64,000 nucleotides of DNA from Hetaerina americana (GCA_022747635.1 JAKTNV010000077.1:1428501-1492500); one strand, 5' to 3'. Shown: positions 1-12,130, counted from the stretch's first letter. Translations and numbers: made by a program. The notes: a model not told the origin generated them from the letters alone.

Positions 1-804
1 GGATACCAATGAAAATACGGATGCGCATTAAATACGGATGTGTATACGGATGTGTATACGGATGTGGATTTAAATACGAATGCTTATGCGGAAACGGATG
101 CAGATGCTGATGCGGATGCAGATATGGATGCGGATACGGATATGTATATGAATACAGAAGCTGATGTGAATAATAAGCAGATGCCGATTGGCACACGGAT
201 GCCAATACAGATTCGGGTACCGATTTGGATACGAATGAGGATACCAATGCGGATGCAGATAAGACATCGATGCAAATCTAGAATCAGATGCGGTTTAATA
301 CACGGAAGCGGATAAGATTGCGGAATCAAATTCTGATGCAGATCAGGGATCGATTACGGATACGGATTCGGAGATGGTGGCGGTTACGGATGCATATACA
401 GATAAAAATGCGGCGGATGTGGATTTGGATTCGGGTTAGGATACGGATGCAAATGCGCATGCGGATACGGATTCGGATGTTTCTATCGATGGATGGCATT
501 AATGGGTATGCATACGAATACGTATAAGGTGGCGGATACGGATACGAATTCCGATTCAGATACGGAAACGGATATAGATTCAGATGCGGATGCAGCTACT
601 GATGCTTACACAAGTGCGGATGCGGAAATGGATAGGAATGCGGACACGTAATGGCAAACGGATACTATTGCATAAACCGATGTTTGAACGGATTCGGATA
701 AGGATGATGATTCGGATGTTAATACGGATACAGATTTTGAAACGGATACGGATGCCGATACCTATACGTTTACTGATACGGATATGAAAGCGGGTTTGAA
801 TCAG
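1..804 (+). repeat. Hexamer satellite array, segment 1
   Basis: Tandem degenerate hexamers GGATAC and GGATGC in forward orientation; the array is already in progress at the window start. The order of variant hexamers is shared with about 22,350-23,080, so this is the distal end of a direct duplication. A non-hexamer patch around 478-500 (TTTCTATCGATGG) corresponds to a similar patch near 22,830. It is not coding: frames stay open only because the unit is two codons long. The array ends at the phrase GCGGGTTTGAATCAG, where orientation reverses. Confidence 0.96.
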
Positions 805-890
805 TATCCGCATTGGCATCCGTATCTACTTCCATATCAACATCCTTATCGGCAACCTCATCATTGTACGCACCCGCATCCTGTCAATAT
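805..890 (-). repeat. Fold-back of hexamer array preceding spacer A
   Basis: After GGGTTTGAATCAG the hexamers run as GTATCC/GCATCC for about 85 bp, the reverse complement of the array just upstream, so an imperfect hairpin could form with its turn near 790-805. Equivalent turns occur near 11,830, 21,326, 23,081, 34,912 and 42,229, and inverted near 53,590 and 61,090. Each is followed at once by a form A spacer. Confidence 0.85.
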
Positions 891-1135
891 ACCTTATAAT
901 ATAAAACAAAAAACCCAGAATTCATGCTCGTTGACTAAACAATTACTTTAAAAAAATTTTGAGCCAAAGTTTCACCTATTGTAAGTGTGTATATTTTACT
1001 GAAAAATATGCAAAAAGGTCATTCTATTTTCAGAGTAAATGCTAGAGGTATTCTTAAAGCATAAATTCCATTCCCCTTGGCTTCCAATCGAAATATTCAA
1101 TCGTGAAAAATAACACCGGTTAACAAGTATACGAA
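891..1135 (+). repeat. AT-rich spacer, form A (short subtype)
   Basis: Non-hexamer, AT-rich sequence with the family's ordered boxes: ACCCAGAATTCATGCTC, then ATATGCAAAAAGGTCATTCT, a GAGTAAATGCT-type box, TTCTTAAAGCATAAATTCC, CTTGGCTTCCAATCGAAAT and ATTCAATCGTGAAAAATAAC. It lacks the internal module of about 50 bp (TTTTTAGAATT to GTGAAAAGTGCC) that most other copies carry. The closest relative is 23,196-23,430, which shares this absence and a CCGGT variant at the exit. No open frame or RNA-gene motif was recognised. Confidence 0.88.
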
Positions 1136-3640
1136 GGGGTAAATACGATCGTGGATACGGATGCAGATACGGATGCGGATACGAATGCGGATACCGACGT
1201 AAATGCCGACACGGATGCGGATATGAATTCTGAAGCGGATTCTGATGTAATTGCAGATTCGGACACGAAAGCGGATACGGATGCGGAAAGGGATTTGGAT
1301 GCAGAAACTGAAAAAATGCTTATATAGACGCGAATGCGGATGCGGATGTGGGTGCGCATTAGGATTACCATGAGGATAAAAATGGGAATACGGATGTGTA
1401 TACGGATGCTAAGGCGGATTGTGATATGGAAGTGGATGCGGAAACATATCCGGGTGCGGAAACGGATACGGATACAGATGCGAATGCGAATGGAGATTAG
1501 GATATGGATACGGATTCGGATACGGAAGTGGTTACGGATGGGGTTTTGAGTACGGATAAGGATGTGGCTTCGAAAACAGATAACGATACGGATACGGATG
1601 TGAATGCGGATAAGAATGCGTATAAGGATACAAATGTGGATACGGATAAGACACGGATGCTGATACAGATACCAATGCGGATGCTTAGGCAGATGCTAAT
1701 GCGGATACGGACGCGGAGACAGATGAAGTTCCGGATACGGATGTGAATGTGGATACGTATGCGGCCACGGATACGCATAAAGATGTGATTTCGAAAGCGG
1801 AAGAAGATGGGGATGCAAATGCAGACACGGATACGGATGTGGTTTATTATATGGATACAGATACGGACACGGATGATATAACGAATACTGATACGGATCT
1901 AAGTTCCAATGCGGGGACTGATGCAGATACGGATACAAATGACGATGAATATACCGATGAGGATAAGGAGGCGGATACGGACATGGCCAACGGATACAAA
2001 AACGGACACGGATTAGGACACGGATACGGATATATTTGTGAATGCGAATGCGGATACGGATGCGAATGTGGGTACGCATACGGAAACGAATAGGGATGCC
2101 GAAACGAATGCGGATAAGGAGACCGATACGGTTGGGTTTACGTATGTGGATGAGGAATTAGCCGCGAATACGAATGCAAATACCGATGCGGATAAGGATA
2201 CGGATATAAATGTGGGTGCTGAAACGCATGCGAATGCGGATATGGATGCAGATAGGGATACAGATGGGGATTGGATGCGTATGAGAATAAGAATGCGAGA
2301 TCAAATACTGATGCGGAAACGGATACGGATGCGGATCCAGATGTCAATGTTGATGCGAATGAAAATGCGGAACCAAATAGAGATGCAGATAAAAAAGCAG
2401 TTACGTATACGGATACAGATAGGCAGGCGGTTACGTATACAGATACGGATACGGCTACGGAAACGGATACGGATAAGGCTGAGGATGTGGATGGCAGACA
2501 AATGTAAATTCGGATGCGGACATTGATCTGAATGCGGATACGGTTGCGAATGCTGATGCCAATACAGATGCACATGCAGAAACGTATGCGGATATTGGTG
2601 CGGTTACTAATATGGATGCAGATACGCATACGGTAACGTATACAGATGCGGATACGGATACAAAAACGGATGCAGATAAGAATAAGGATGCGGATAATAA
2701 ACAGATGCGGATAATTCAACAGCTTTGTATATGGATGTGGATATAGACACGGATGCGGATGCAAATGCTGACGCAAGCACGGATGCAGATTCGGATAAAA
2801 GGGAGGTTACCGTTTCGGATACATTTGAAAATACGGATACGGATGCGGAAATGGATGCGGCTACTGATGCGGATATGGATAGAGAAATGGATACTGATAC
2901 GAATGTGGTTACAGATCGATAAAAGATGCAAATGCGAATACGGATGTTGATTTCGTTGCTGATACGGATGCAGATAAGAATGTGGATAAAAATATGGATG
3001 CTGATACGGATACGGAAGTTGCTACGGAAGGGAACAAGGATGATGCTACGGATGCGGATATGAATGCGGATACGTTCACATATAAGGATGCGGTAACGGA
3101 TATTAATGGCAGAAAAATGTGATTTTGGATGAAAAAATGGATCTGAATGCGGATACGGATGTTGATGCCAATACTGAAGTGGAAGCAGTTACGGACGCGG
3201 ATTTGGATACGGATACAGATTCGAGTTATTTTGCGGATGAGGATACGGATGCGAATGCATATCAGGATGGTGATGATGATACGAATGCGGATATATATCC
3301 AGATGATGGAACGGATAGGAATGCAGAACCAGATGTGAATGCGGAAGAGGTGGGAAATACCGATGTGAATACATGTTCGGGTACGGATGCGGACACTGAT
3401 GCGGATACGGATTCTGATGCGAATATGGATGCAGATATGCATACAGATGTGAATATGGATACGGTTGTAGACATATAAGTTTGCGAATACGGATGCTGAT
3501 ACGGATATTGATACGGATGCGAGTACAAATGCGGACCTTCTAGCGAAAATGAATAAAAATGCAGATAAGGATAGCGATTTGGAAAAGGAGGCTAAAACGG
3601 ATATGGAAATGACGTGGATTAGGACACGGATGCGAAAAAG

Positions 3641-3715
3641 GATGCGATTACGGATGCGGATACGGATGCGATTACGGATGCGGATACGAATGCGATTACG
3701 GATGCGGATATAGAT
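3641..3715 (+). repeat. Local 24-bp tandem repeat
   Basis: The word GCGATTACGG recurs at 3,644, 3,668 and 3,692, an exact 24-bp period (four hexamers) with almost no mismatches between copies. In an otherwise degenerate array this marks a recent local duplication. No equivalent triplet was seen in the related segment near 26.1 kb. Confidence 0.85.
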
Positions 3716-4489
3716 TTATATGCGGATATGTTTGCGGATGCCGGTTAGCATACGGATAAGGAGATGCTGATAAGGAGATGCGGTAACGGATTCGGTTACG
3801 TATGCGGATGAGAATACGGACGCGGATACAGATACGGATAGGGGTAAAAGCGCGGATAAAGATACGAGTAAGGATGCTGAAACTGAAGGGAATGCGGATA
3901 TAGACGAATACCGATGCGGATACCGATGCGGATGCGAATAAGGATGCGGATTACTATACGGATGCAACAATAGACACTGGTGCCAAAACGGATTTGAATG
4001 GGGATACGGATGCGGATGTGGATCCGGATGAGGATGCGGAACACGACACAGATGTTGATACAGAAGTGGTTACTAATACATATGCTGATACGGATGCGGT
4101 AATGTATACAGATGCGGATACGGCTACGGAAACAGATTCGGATAAAGATGAGCATGTGGATAATAAACAGATAACGGATAAGAAGCGCTTAAGTCTTCGG
4201 ATGCGGATACGGATGCAGATACGGATTCAGATGCCAACATTGAGGCGTATACAGTTGCGGATACAAATAAAATTACGGATACAGATGAAAAAAAGAATAC
4301 AAATAAGGATGAAAATGTGGATACGGATACGGATGCGTATGCGGTTGCAGGATCCGTTTAGGATGTGGATACCTTTAAAGGTACAGATACGAATGCGGAT
4401 ATTGATTCGGATGCGGATACGGATTAGAATGTGGATACGGATTCATGTACAGATTCGGATGCAGATACCGATTGGGATACGGATGTATT

Positions 4490-4519
4490 GGGATTGGGAT
4501 TGGGAATGGGATGATTGGG
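4490..4519 (+). other. Predicted G-quadruplex motif
   Basis: Four GGG runs separated by exactly three bases (ATT, ATT, AAT) at 4,490-4,510, with a fifth GGG at 4,517-4,519. This satisfies the usual G3N1-7 motif with very short loops, which are known to favour stable quadruplexes. It arises from hexamers of type GGGATT, rare elsewhere in the array. The related stretch near 26.9-27.0 kb has only single GGG runs. Any function is inference. Confidence 0.75.
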
Positions 4520-7500
4520 ATACGGATAAGGATGCGGAACCAGATATTTATATGGAAAAGGCACCTATTTATGGCTGATGCACATACGAACGCAGATGCA
4601 GATACGGATGCAGATTCAGATTCGGATACAGTGCGCATACAGATGCCGTTTATAATGTGGATTAGGATACGGATGAGAATTCATATACGGATACTGATGA
4701 CGATACAGATGTGGATATATATCCGGATGCGGAAACGGATACGGATGCGGAACCAGATATTTATATGGAAAAGGGTGGTGAATACGGATGCGAACGCGAA
4801 CACGGGTTCGGATATGGATGCGGATACTCATGCGGTTTCAGATTTTGAAGCGAATAGGGTTGCAGATATGGATACGGATTCAGATACGGGTGTCAATTAT
4901 AATACGGTAGCGGATGCGGATGAGGTGATGAATAGAGAAACGATTTAAATACAGAAAAGGATACGAATACTGATGCAGAAGCGCATAGCGTTGCTGATAT
5001 GGATTCACATATGGATACGGATATGGATGTGGATCCAAAAACGGATGTGAATTTTATTACTGATGCAAATGCGAAAACAGATGAAGATACGGATGCAGTT
5101 ACGGATATGGATAGGGATCTGGTATCTAATACGGACAAAGAAACGGATTGAGACATTTTAGATTTAAATACGGTTGCGGATAGGGTTTCCGATACAGATG
5201 TGAATGCATAGCAGATACGGATATTAATGCGGATACGGATACGCATGCGGATACAAATTTGGAAAATGATTTCGAGACGGATGCACATTTTGAAACTATT
5301 ACCAACGCGGATATAGATTTGTATACGGTTGCGGAATTCGACAAAAATACGGATTCATATGCGGCTACGGATGCAGATTCGGAGTCGGATATGGATTTTA
5401 TTAAGCCTACGGATGCTGTAACGGATAAGAAGCGGATATGAATGAGGACATGGATGCGAATACGCAATCAGATGCGGACATGGAAATAGATGCCGACACA
5501 GATGTTAATGCATAGCGGATACGGATCTGAATGCGGAGGCGGATACACATTCGTAATCGGATAGATTTTTGGAAACGGATAACGATACGGATAAAGATTC
5601 GTATACGGATGCGACGATGCAATTCGTATACCGACGCAGACACGGGTATTTCGGATACGGATGCGGATTTGGATATGAATACGGATGTGGATACGGATGC
5701 TGACATGGATACTGATAAAGAACCGGGTACATATGTGGACACTGATGCAGATCCTATTACAAATGCGGATGCGGATGGCGATGCGGATACGGGTGCAAAT
5801 ACGGATATGGAAACGGAAACAGACTCGGATTAGGACACGGATGCGGATATGGATGGGAATACTATTGCGGATACAAATGTCAATGCGGATACGGATGCGA
5901 ATGCTAGTACGCATGTGGAAGCGGATTCGGATTCGGAAAAAAATTAAATTAAGGTGACAGATACGCTTGTGGTTACGCATGTGGATGAGAATACAGACGC
6001 GGATAAGGATAAAGATGCGAATTACGATGCGGGTAAGGATACGGATAGAATGTTGATGCGGAAACGGATGAGAATGCGGATATGGTTGCAAATACTGATG
6101 CGGAAAAAGATTGGAATTTGGATGTAAAAGACGATGAGGATGCCAAATCAAATACTGGTGCGGAAACGGATGCGGATAATGCCTCAAATGTGGATGCGGA
6201 TGAAGATGCGGAACTAAATGCACATGCGGATAAAGCAGCAGATAAGTATAAGGATGCTGGTATGTATACAGATGTGGTTACGGCTACAGAAACGGATTTG
6301 GATAAGGATGAAAATGCGGATTTTATGTAGATGCGGAAAATAAAGCGGTTCCGTAATCGGATGCGGCTTGGGATGCGGATGAAAATGCGAACGCAGATAC
6401 TGATGCGGATATGGATTAGAATGCAATCACTTGGCTGGATACGGTTGCGGATACAGATGAAAACACGAATACAAAAAAGGTTAATGATGTGGATACAGAT
6501 ACAAAAGTGGATACAAATTCGGATGCAAATGCGGATACGGATGTGAATTCCAATGCTTATTCGCGTATGGATACATAAATGGTTGCGGATACGAATACGT
6601 ATACGGATTGAGAAAAGGATGCAGAATCCGATACAGATACGGACACCTATGTAGATACAGAAACGGACTGGGATACGGATTCGGTTACGGATACGGATAC
6701 TTACACAGGTGCGAATGCAGATATCGTTGGGTGTACGGATCAAAACACGTATGCGGAAATGGAAACGGGTGCGGAACAACTTCTGATGGAGTAACAGATA
6801 CGGGTGTGGATACGAAAACAAACGGATTCCAATGCGAATACAGATACAGATGCGGATAATAATGCAGATACCGATACCGATACGGATTACGATGCACATA
6901 TAGTAATGGACACTAATATGGCTACGTAAACGGATGTGGAATTTAATACGGATGCTCTTCTGGAAACGGATGCAGATACAGATGCTGATGCGGATGTAAA
7001 AACGGATGCAGATACAGACTTTATAGCGATACGGATGCTGATACGGATACAGAAGCGGATACGGAAGAAAAAACAGATGAGAATTCGGATTTGGGTACGT
7101 ATTTAAATACGGATGCAGATAAGTATACGGAATCAAATGTCAATGCATATGGGAAACAGATCTGAATCCAGATACGCCAATGCCAATTCGGATACAGATG
7201 AGGATACAAATGTGATTTCATATGCGGATTAGGATACGGATGCGAAATCATATACATAAAAGGTTTATGATGCGGTTGCGGATATATATCCGGATGCAGA
7301 AACGGATAAGGATACGGAACAAGATGTGAATGCGGAAGAGATGGCGGATACGGATGCGATTACGAATACGGTTTGGGATGCGGATACTGAGGCAGATATA
7401 GATTTCGATGCGAATATAAATGCAGATATGGATACGGATGTGGATACGGATACGGATTTCAATTTGAACAAGCATGTTGATTCAAATTAAGTGGCAGATA

Positions 7501-8097
7501 CCGACGCGAATACAGTTGTGGATGCGGATACTGATACAGATACCGATTCGGATATCGATGCGCAAATACTAACAGATACATATGTGGATACGGTTACGGA
7601 TGTAAATACGGATACGGATGCAAATACGGATACGGATGTGGATTGAAATACAGATGCTGATGCGGGAACAGATGCGGATGTAGAGACGGATACGGATACG
7701 GATTAAAATAGGGATACTGTAGCTAATTCGGATACAGAAGGGCATACGAATATGGATACGGTTAAAAACACGGATTTGGATACGGATTTAAATACAGATC
7801 TTGATACAGACACAGATGTAAATGCAGATCTGAATGCTGATTCGGATACGCATGTTTATATGGATACGGAAACCGTTCCGGATACGGATGCAGGTGTTGA
7901 ATCGGATACCGATGCGGATACAGATTGGTATACAGAGGCGGTTACCGACACAGATACGGATACATTTGCGAATACGGATGAATATTTGGAAACGAAAACG
8001 GATGCGGATACGGATGCAATAGGGGATACCGATGCAGATATAGATGCAAATTTAGATGCAGGTGAGGATACCGATGTGAAATCAAATACTGATGCGC

Positions 8098-8311
8098 AAA
8101 CGTTGTAAACATTGTAAACGTGTACATATTACCAAACATTATGATAAACGTCATTATTTTGTTTTAGATTCAATGAATTAGGTCTGGTATTGCAAATTTT
8201 CCATTGTTATCATCTTAATTGTTTCTTATTATACCGTGAAAAGAGCAAATAAACCCTCCTTAGCTATAAATATTCAATCGTAAAAAGAAGCATCAAAAGG
8301 TTTCAAGGGTG
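8098..8311 (+). repeat. AT-rich spacer, form B
   Basis: Entered through AAATCAAATACTGATGCGC then AAACGTTGTAAAC-like sequence, followed by TGTACATATTACC, an AAACGTCATTATTTTG box, TACCGTGAAAAGAGC, a CCCTCCTTAGC box, ATATTCAATCGTAAAAAG and the exit AAAAGGTTTCAAGGGTGC. It has diverged more than the other form B copies, since the GAGTAAATGATTGAGGTG box is mutated. It lies inside the roughly 2.3 kb that is absent from the 22-35 kb duplicate. Confidence 0.85.
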
Positions 8312-11082
8312 CTGATGCGAATGTGGATACGGATGCCGATACAAATAGGGATACGGACACGGATACGGACACAAATACCAATACGTATATCGATACGGAT
8401 GCTGACAAAATGCAAATGCGGATGCGTATAGAGATGCTAATGCGAGAACGGATATTGATGCGCAAACAGAAACATATGTGAATGCGCAAACGGATACGGG
8501 TGCGGATAAAGATGCAATTAGGGATGCGGATAAGAACACTCTTGCGAGTGCGGAAATAGATGCGGATACCGATGAAGGCACGGATATGGATTCGGTTAAG
8601 ATGCGGATAAGAATAAGGATGAGAGTGTGGATAGAAATACTGATACGGATACCGACGTGGATATGCATGCAGATATGGATGCCGATGTTGATACGGATAC
8701 GAAAATCAATTAGAATACGAACGCGGATTAGGTGACGGATACCGATGCGAATACAGAATCGGATACTGATGCGTTTATTGATACAGATGGGGATATGGAT
8801 GCACATATAGTAACGGATACGGATGTGGATACGGATATGGATGTAGATTTTAATAGGACTGCTGATGAAGAAACGGATGCGGATATAGATACTGATGTGG
8901 ATGCAGATACGGATGCGGATACGGATTTGGATAGAGATACAAATGTTGATACGAATAAAGAAGTAGATACGGATGGGAACACGGAAACTTATGCGGATTC
9001 GGATATGGATGCGGATACGGACCTGGTTATTCATCTGGATACACAAACGGATACGGATGCGGATAAAGATGCGATTGTGGATGCAGATGAGGATATGGGT
9101 ACAGATGCGGATACGGAAGTGAATACCGATGCTGATACAAATACAGATGAGGATGTGCAATCGGAAACGGATAACGATGCGCCTACTGATGCGAATTCAA
9201 TACGGATGCGTGTACGGGTGTGGATACTGATGCCAATACGGGTATGGATGAAGATACCTTTATGATTGATATGCTGATACCAATGCGAATGCGGATGCTA
9301 AAGCTGATACGGCTATGGACGCGGAGACGGATGCAGTTCCGGATAGGGATACGAATGAGGAATCGGATGCGGCAATGGATACGGATACATTTGGTAATTC
9401 GGAAGGGAATTAGGATGAGGTTGCGAATGTAGACATGGATACGGATGCAGATTATGATGCAGATACATTGCAAAACCGGATGAATATCCTGATGCGGAAA
9501 TAAAAAATACGAATGCTGAGCAATGTGCGTATTTGGATGCGGATGAGGAAGTGGACATTGATGCGAATGCAGATACGGATGCTGATACGAATGCAGATAT
9601 GGTTATGGTCACGAATGCAGATCACCGTACGGAAACGGATATGCATAGGAATGTGGAAACGGATGTGAATCATTCAATTTCTGCAGAAGAAACGGAGGCT
9701 AATGCGGACACGGATATCGATGCCTATACGGATGCGGATACAGTTACAGATGCTGATGTCATTATGGATGCGGATACAGACACGTATGGGTATTCATATT
9801 TGTATACGGATGTCGATACAATTGCGGATACATATCCGGATGCGGAAACGGACACGGAAGCGGAACCAGATGTGGATATAGAAGAGGTTGCGGATAAAGA
9901 TGCGAATACGGGTTCTTAAACGGATGCACGTACATATGCAATACCGGATTTCGATGCGGATATTGATGAAATTATGGATCGGACGTTGTACGGATACGGA
10001 TTCAATTCCATCTCGGATGCGGATGCAGATGCTGATGCGGATGCAGATACGGATGTGGATACGAATATGGATAGGATTATGAATGCTGATGTGCAAACAG
10101 AAGCGATTACGGATTGGAACACGGATGTGAATACTGATTCGGATACAGATTTTGATACGGATACGGGCACAGATGTGAATGCATAGCTCATACGGATCGA
10201 AATGTTGATACGGATACACATGCGGATACGGATTTAGTTTTAAATACGGGTACCAATGCGGATACAGAATTGTATACGGATGAGAAAACCGACGCATATA
10301 CGGATACATATGCGGATAAAGCTGTGGATTAGGATAGGAATACGGATTCGCTTGATGATAAGAATACTTATACGGATTCGGGTAAAAATTTGGATACTGA
10401 TGCGGATACGGATAATAATGCGGATGAAGATAGCAATGCGGATACGGAAAGGAATATCGAAATGGAAACGAATATGAAAACGCACACGGGTTAGGACTCG
10501 AATGTGAATACAAATTCTAATACGGATGCGAATACAGATGTGAATGTGGATGCGGATACGGATGCGAATTCATGTACGCATACGGAAGCGGATAATGGAT
10601 GCGGAAACAAATGCGTAAGAGGAGACGGATACAAATGCGGTTACTTATGTGGATGACGATACAGACGCGGATGCGGATACGGATGACGATACAGACGCGG
10701 ATACGAATACGGATCCCGATTCCGATGTGGATAAAGAAAAGAGAGAAATTTGGATGCTTTAGCGGATGCAAATGCGGATATGGATGCAGATGGGGATACT
10801 CACGCGGATACAGATGCGAGTTTGGATACGAATGAGGTTAAAAATTCGAAATCAAATACTGGTGCGGAAACGGATGCGGATACATATGCGAATATGGATG
10901 CAGGTGAGGATGCGAACAAGATAGAGTTACGAATACAAAAGCGGTTACGTATATGAATGCAGATACTGATGCGATTACGTTTGCAGATTCGGACAGTTAC
11001 GGAAACGGATAAATAAGCGGTTAGGTATACGGATGAGGATACGGATACGGATACGGAATCGGATGCAAATGCTGGTGCAGAT
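8312..11082 (+). repeat. Hexamer satellite array, segment 3
   Basis: Forward hexamers. The first 0.9 kb has no partner in the 22-35 kb duplicate. From about 9,200 the order matches 31,280 onward (for example a shared TGATGCCAATACGGGT/CCGATGCCAATACGGGT phrase, and a run of CCGGATGAATA near 9,478 and 31,566). The GAATGCATAG landmark is at 10,177-10,186 and a TATCCGGATGCGGAAACG phrase near 9,835. The stretch from 8,732 to 9,265 stays open in the Asp-Thr/Ala frame, which I attribute to the repeat and not to a gene. Confidence 0.95.
10651..10710 (+). repeat. Local 30-bp tandem duplication
   Basis: GGATGACGATACAGACGCGG occurs at 10,651 and again at 10,681 without change, a 30-bp (five-hexamer) duplication. 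This is a recent homogenisation event inside the older array. Confidence 0.82.
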
Positions 11083-11280
11083 AGGGTGTACTTTTTCCCG
11101 AAAAGTATGAAAAAACGTTATTCTTTTGCTTAATAGTATATAATGGAGGTGTTCTTAAACAAATAATCCATTTTTAGAATTAAAATTTTTTCTCGTTTCA
11201 CCGTAAAAAGTGCTTTACCCCCCTTGGATTGAAATTGGAATATTAGATTGTGAAAACTAGCATCAAACGGATTCGTGGGT
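11083..11280 (+). repeat. AT-rich spacer, form B
   Basis: Boxes in order: GTGTACTTTTTCCCGAAAAG, AAAACGTTATTCTTTTG, GAGGTGTTCTTAAAC, ATCCATTTTTAGAATT, TCTCGTTTCACCGTAAAAAG, CCCCCTTGGATTGAAATT, ATTAGATTGTGAAAAC and an exit at TCGTGGGTGTTGATTCGTAT. The full internal module is present. It corresponds to the spacer at 33,280-33,490, with the same exit words. Confidence 0.9.
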
Positions 11281-11829
11281 GTTGATTCGTATGTGGATAC
11301 AGATGCGGATACAAATGCGAATGCGCATGCGTATACGAATGCTAATGCAGATACGGATAGGGATTTGGATTCTGATATGGATACGAATAGAAAGTCGCAT
11401 GCTGATATGCGGATGTGTAAATCGGGGAAAGTCGGATATGGTTAGGGAAACGTATACGTATACGGAGACGAATACGGATGAAGATGCGGATGCGGATAAG
11501 GATTACGATACGAATGCGGATTCCGATACATATAAAGATGTGCATATTAATTCGCATGCCAATTGGGATACGGAGACGTATAAATTTTTCACATGATGAT
11601 AGAGATACGGATTCGCATACGGATGTGGATGCGGTTGCGAAAAGTGATAGGTATGCGGACACCTAAACGGAAACGGATGCGGATGCATAAACCGAAGTGG
11701 ATACGGTTGCAGATACGGATGTTGATGTCGATGCAGATGCGAATGTTGATACTGATACGAATGTGGAAACGGATACGGATGCCTAAAACGATACGTATGC
11801 TGATACGGATATGAATGCGGGTAAAAATC
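11281..11829 (+). repeat. Hexamer satellite array, segment 4 (short)
   Basis: About 0.55 kb of forward hexamers, matching parts of 33,491-34,912 (GTTGATTCGTATGTGGATAC at the start and ATGGTTAGGGAAACGTATAC near 11,438 and 34,508). The partner is about 1.4 kb long, so some 0.87 kb has been lost here or gained there. Confidence 0.94.
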
Positions 11830-11955
11830 AGTATTACAACATTAATATCCATATCTGCTTCCGAATCAACATCGTTATCGCCATCCTCAGCATGGTATGT
11901 ATGCGCGTCTGTATCCATATAAGTGTCCGCATCCTTTTCATTATACCTCATCGTA
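11830..11955 (-). repeat. Fold-back of hexamer array preceding spacer A
   Basis: Following GAATGCGGGTAAAAATCAG the sequence runs in ATCC/GCTTCC orientation through CAACATCGTTATCGCCATCC. It is the most diverged copy of the turn; many hexamers are mutated, but the order of words matches the copy near 34,912-35,025. Confidence 0.78.
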
Positions 11956-12130
11956 TAAAACAAAAAACCCAGAATTTATGCTCCATGACCAAATTTAACG
12001 TAGAAAAAAATTAGGGCAAAACGTTCACCTCCATTCAATTTGTACATTTTACCGCAAAATATGCAAAAAAGGTCTTTATTTTTTTGAGTAAATGCTTGAG
12101 GCATTGTAAAAGCATCACTTCCATTTTTAG
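11956..12130 (+). repeat. AT-rich spacer, form A, truncated
   Basis: Starts normally (AAACCCAGAATTTATGCTCC, then ATATGCAAAAAAGGTC, GAGTAAATGCTTGAGGC, CATTTTTAGGATTTTCC) and then stops inside the internal module, where pentamer satellite begins. The distal boxes (CACCGTGAAAAGTGCC onward) are not found here, nor on the far side of the pentamer island at 17,373, so they were deleted when the two satellites were joined. Confidence 0.85.

Larger units (their letters stand above)
1136..8097 (+). repeat. Hexamer satellite array, segment 2
   Basis: About 7 kb of forward hexamers. Up to about 6.9 kb the order of variants follows 23,431 to about 31.05 kb (for example GTTGCAGGATCCGTT near 4,343 and 26,025), with several insertions and deletions. 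The stretch from about 6.9 kb onward has no partner in that copy. Internal landmarks include TGGCAGAAAAATG-type phrases near 2,487 and 3,105, a GAACACGACACAGATGTTGA phrase near 4,040, and AATGCATAGCGG at 5,507-5,518. GAT-TAG and GAT-TAA variants interrupt the Asp-rich frame repeatedly, so I see no gene here. Confidence 0.95.
1..12130 (+). repeat. Older direct duplication, copy 1
   Basis: Spacer order and hexamer-variant order match 22,350-35,200: fold-back and short form A spacer (805-1,135 with 23,081-23,430), form B (11,083 with 33,280), fold-back and form A (11,830 with 34,912). Offsets range from about 22,080 to 24,200, reflecting many insertions and deletions. Divergence is clearly greater than between the palindrome arms. 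Confidence 0.82.

Noticed and set aside
8098..8311. AT-rich spacers as tRNA, small RNA or SINE copies
   Set aside because: I found no recognisable A-box/B-box pair, no cloverleaf, no poly-A tail and no flanking target duplications. Their junctions with the array recur in several copies, which fits part of a repeat unit better than independent insertions.
8732..9265. Asp-rich DTDADTD open stretch as a possible acidic repeat protein
   Set aside because: Frames of the same kind are repeatedly closed by GAT-TAG and GAT-TAA variants and by indels across the window. There is no recognisable start context, signal peptide or non-repeat domain.
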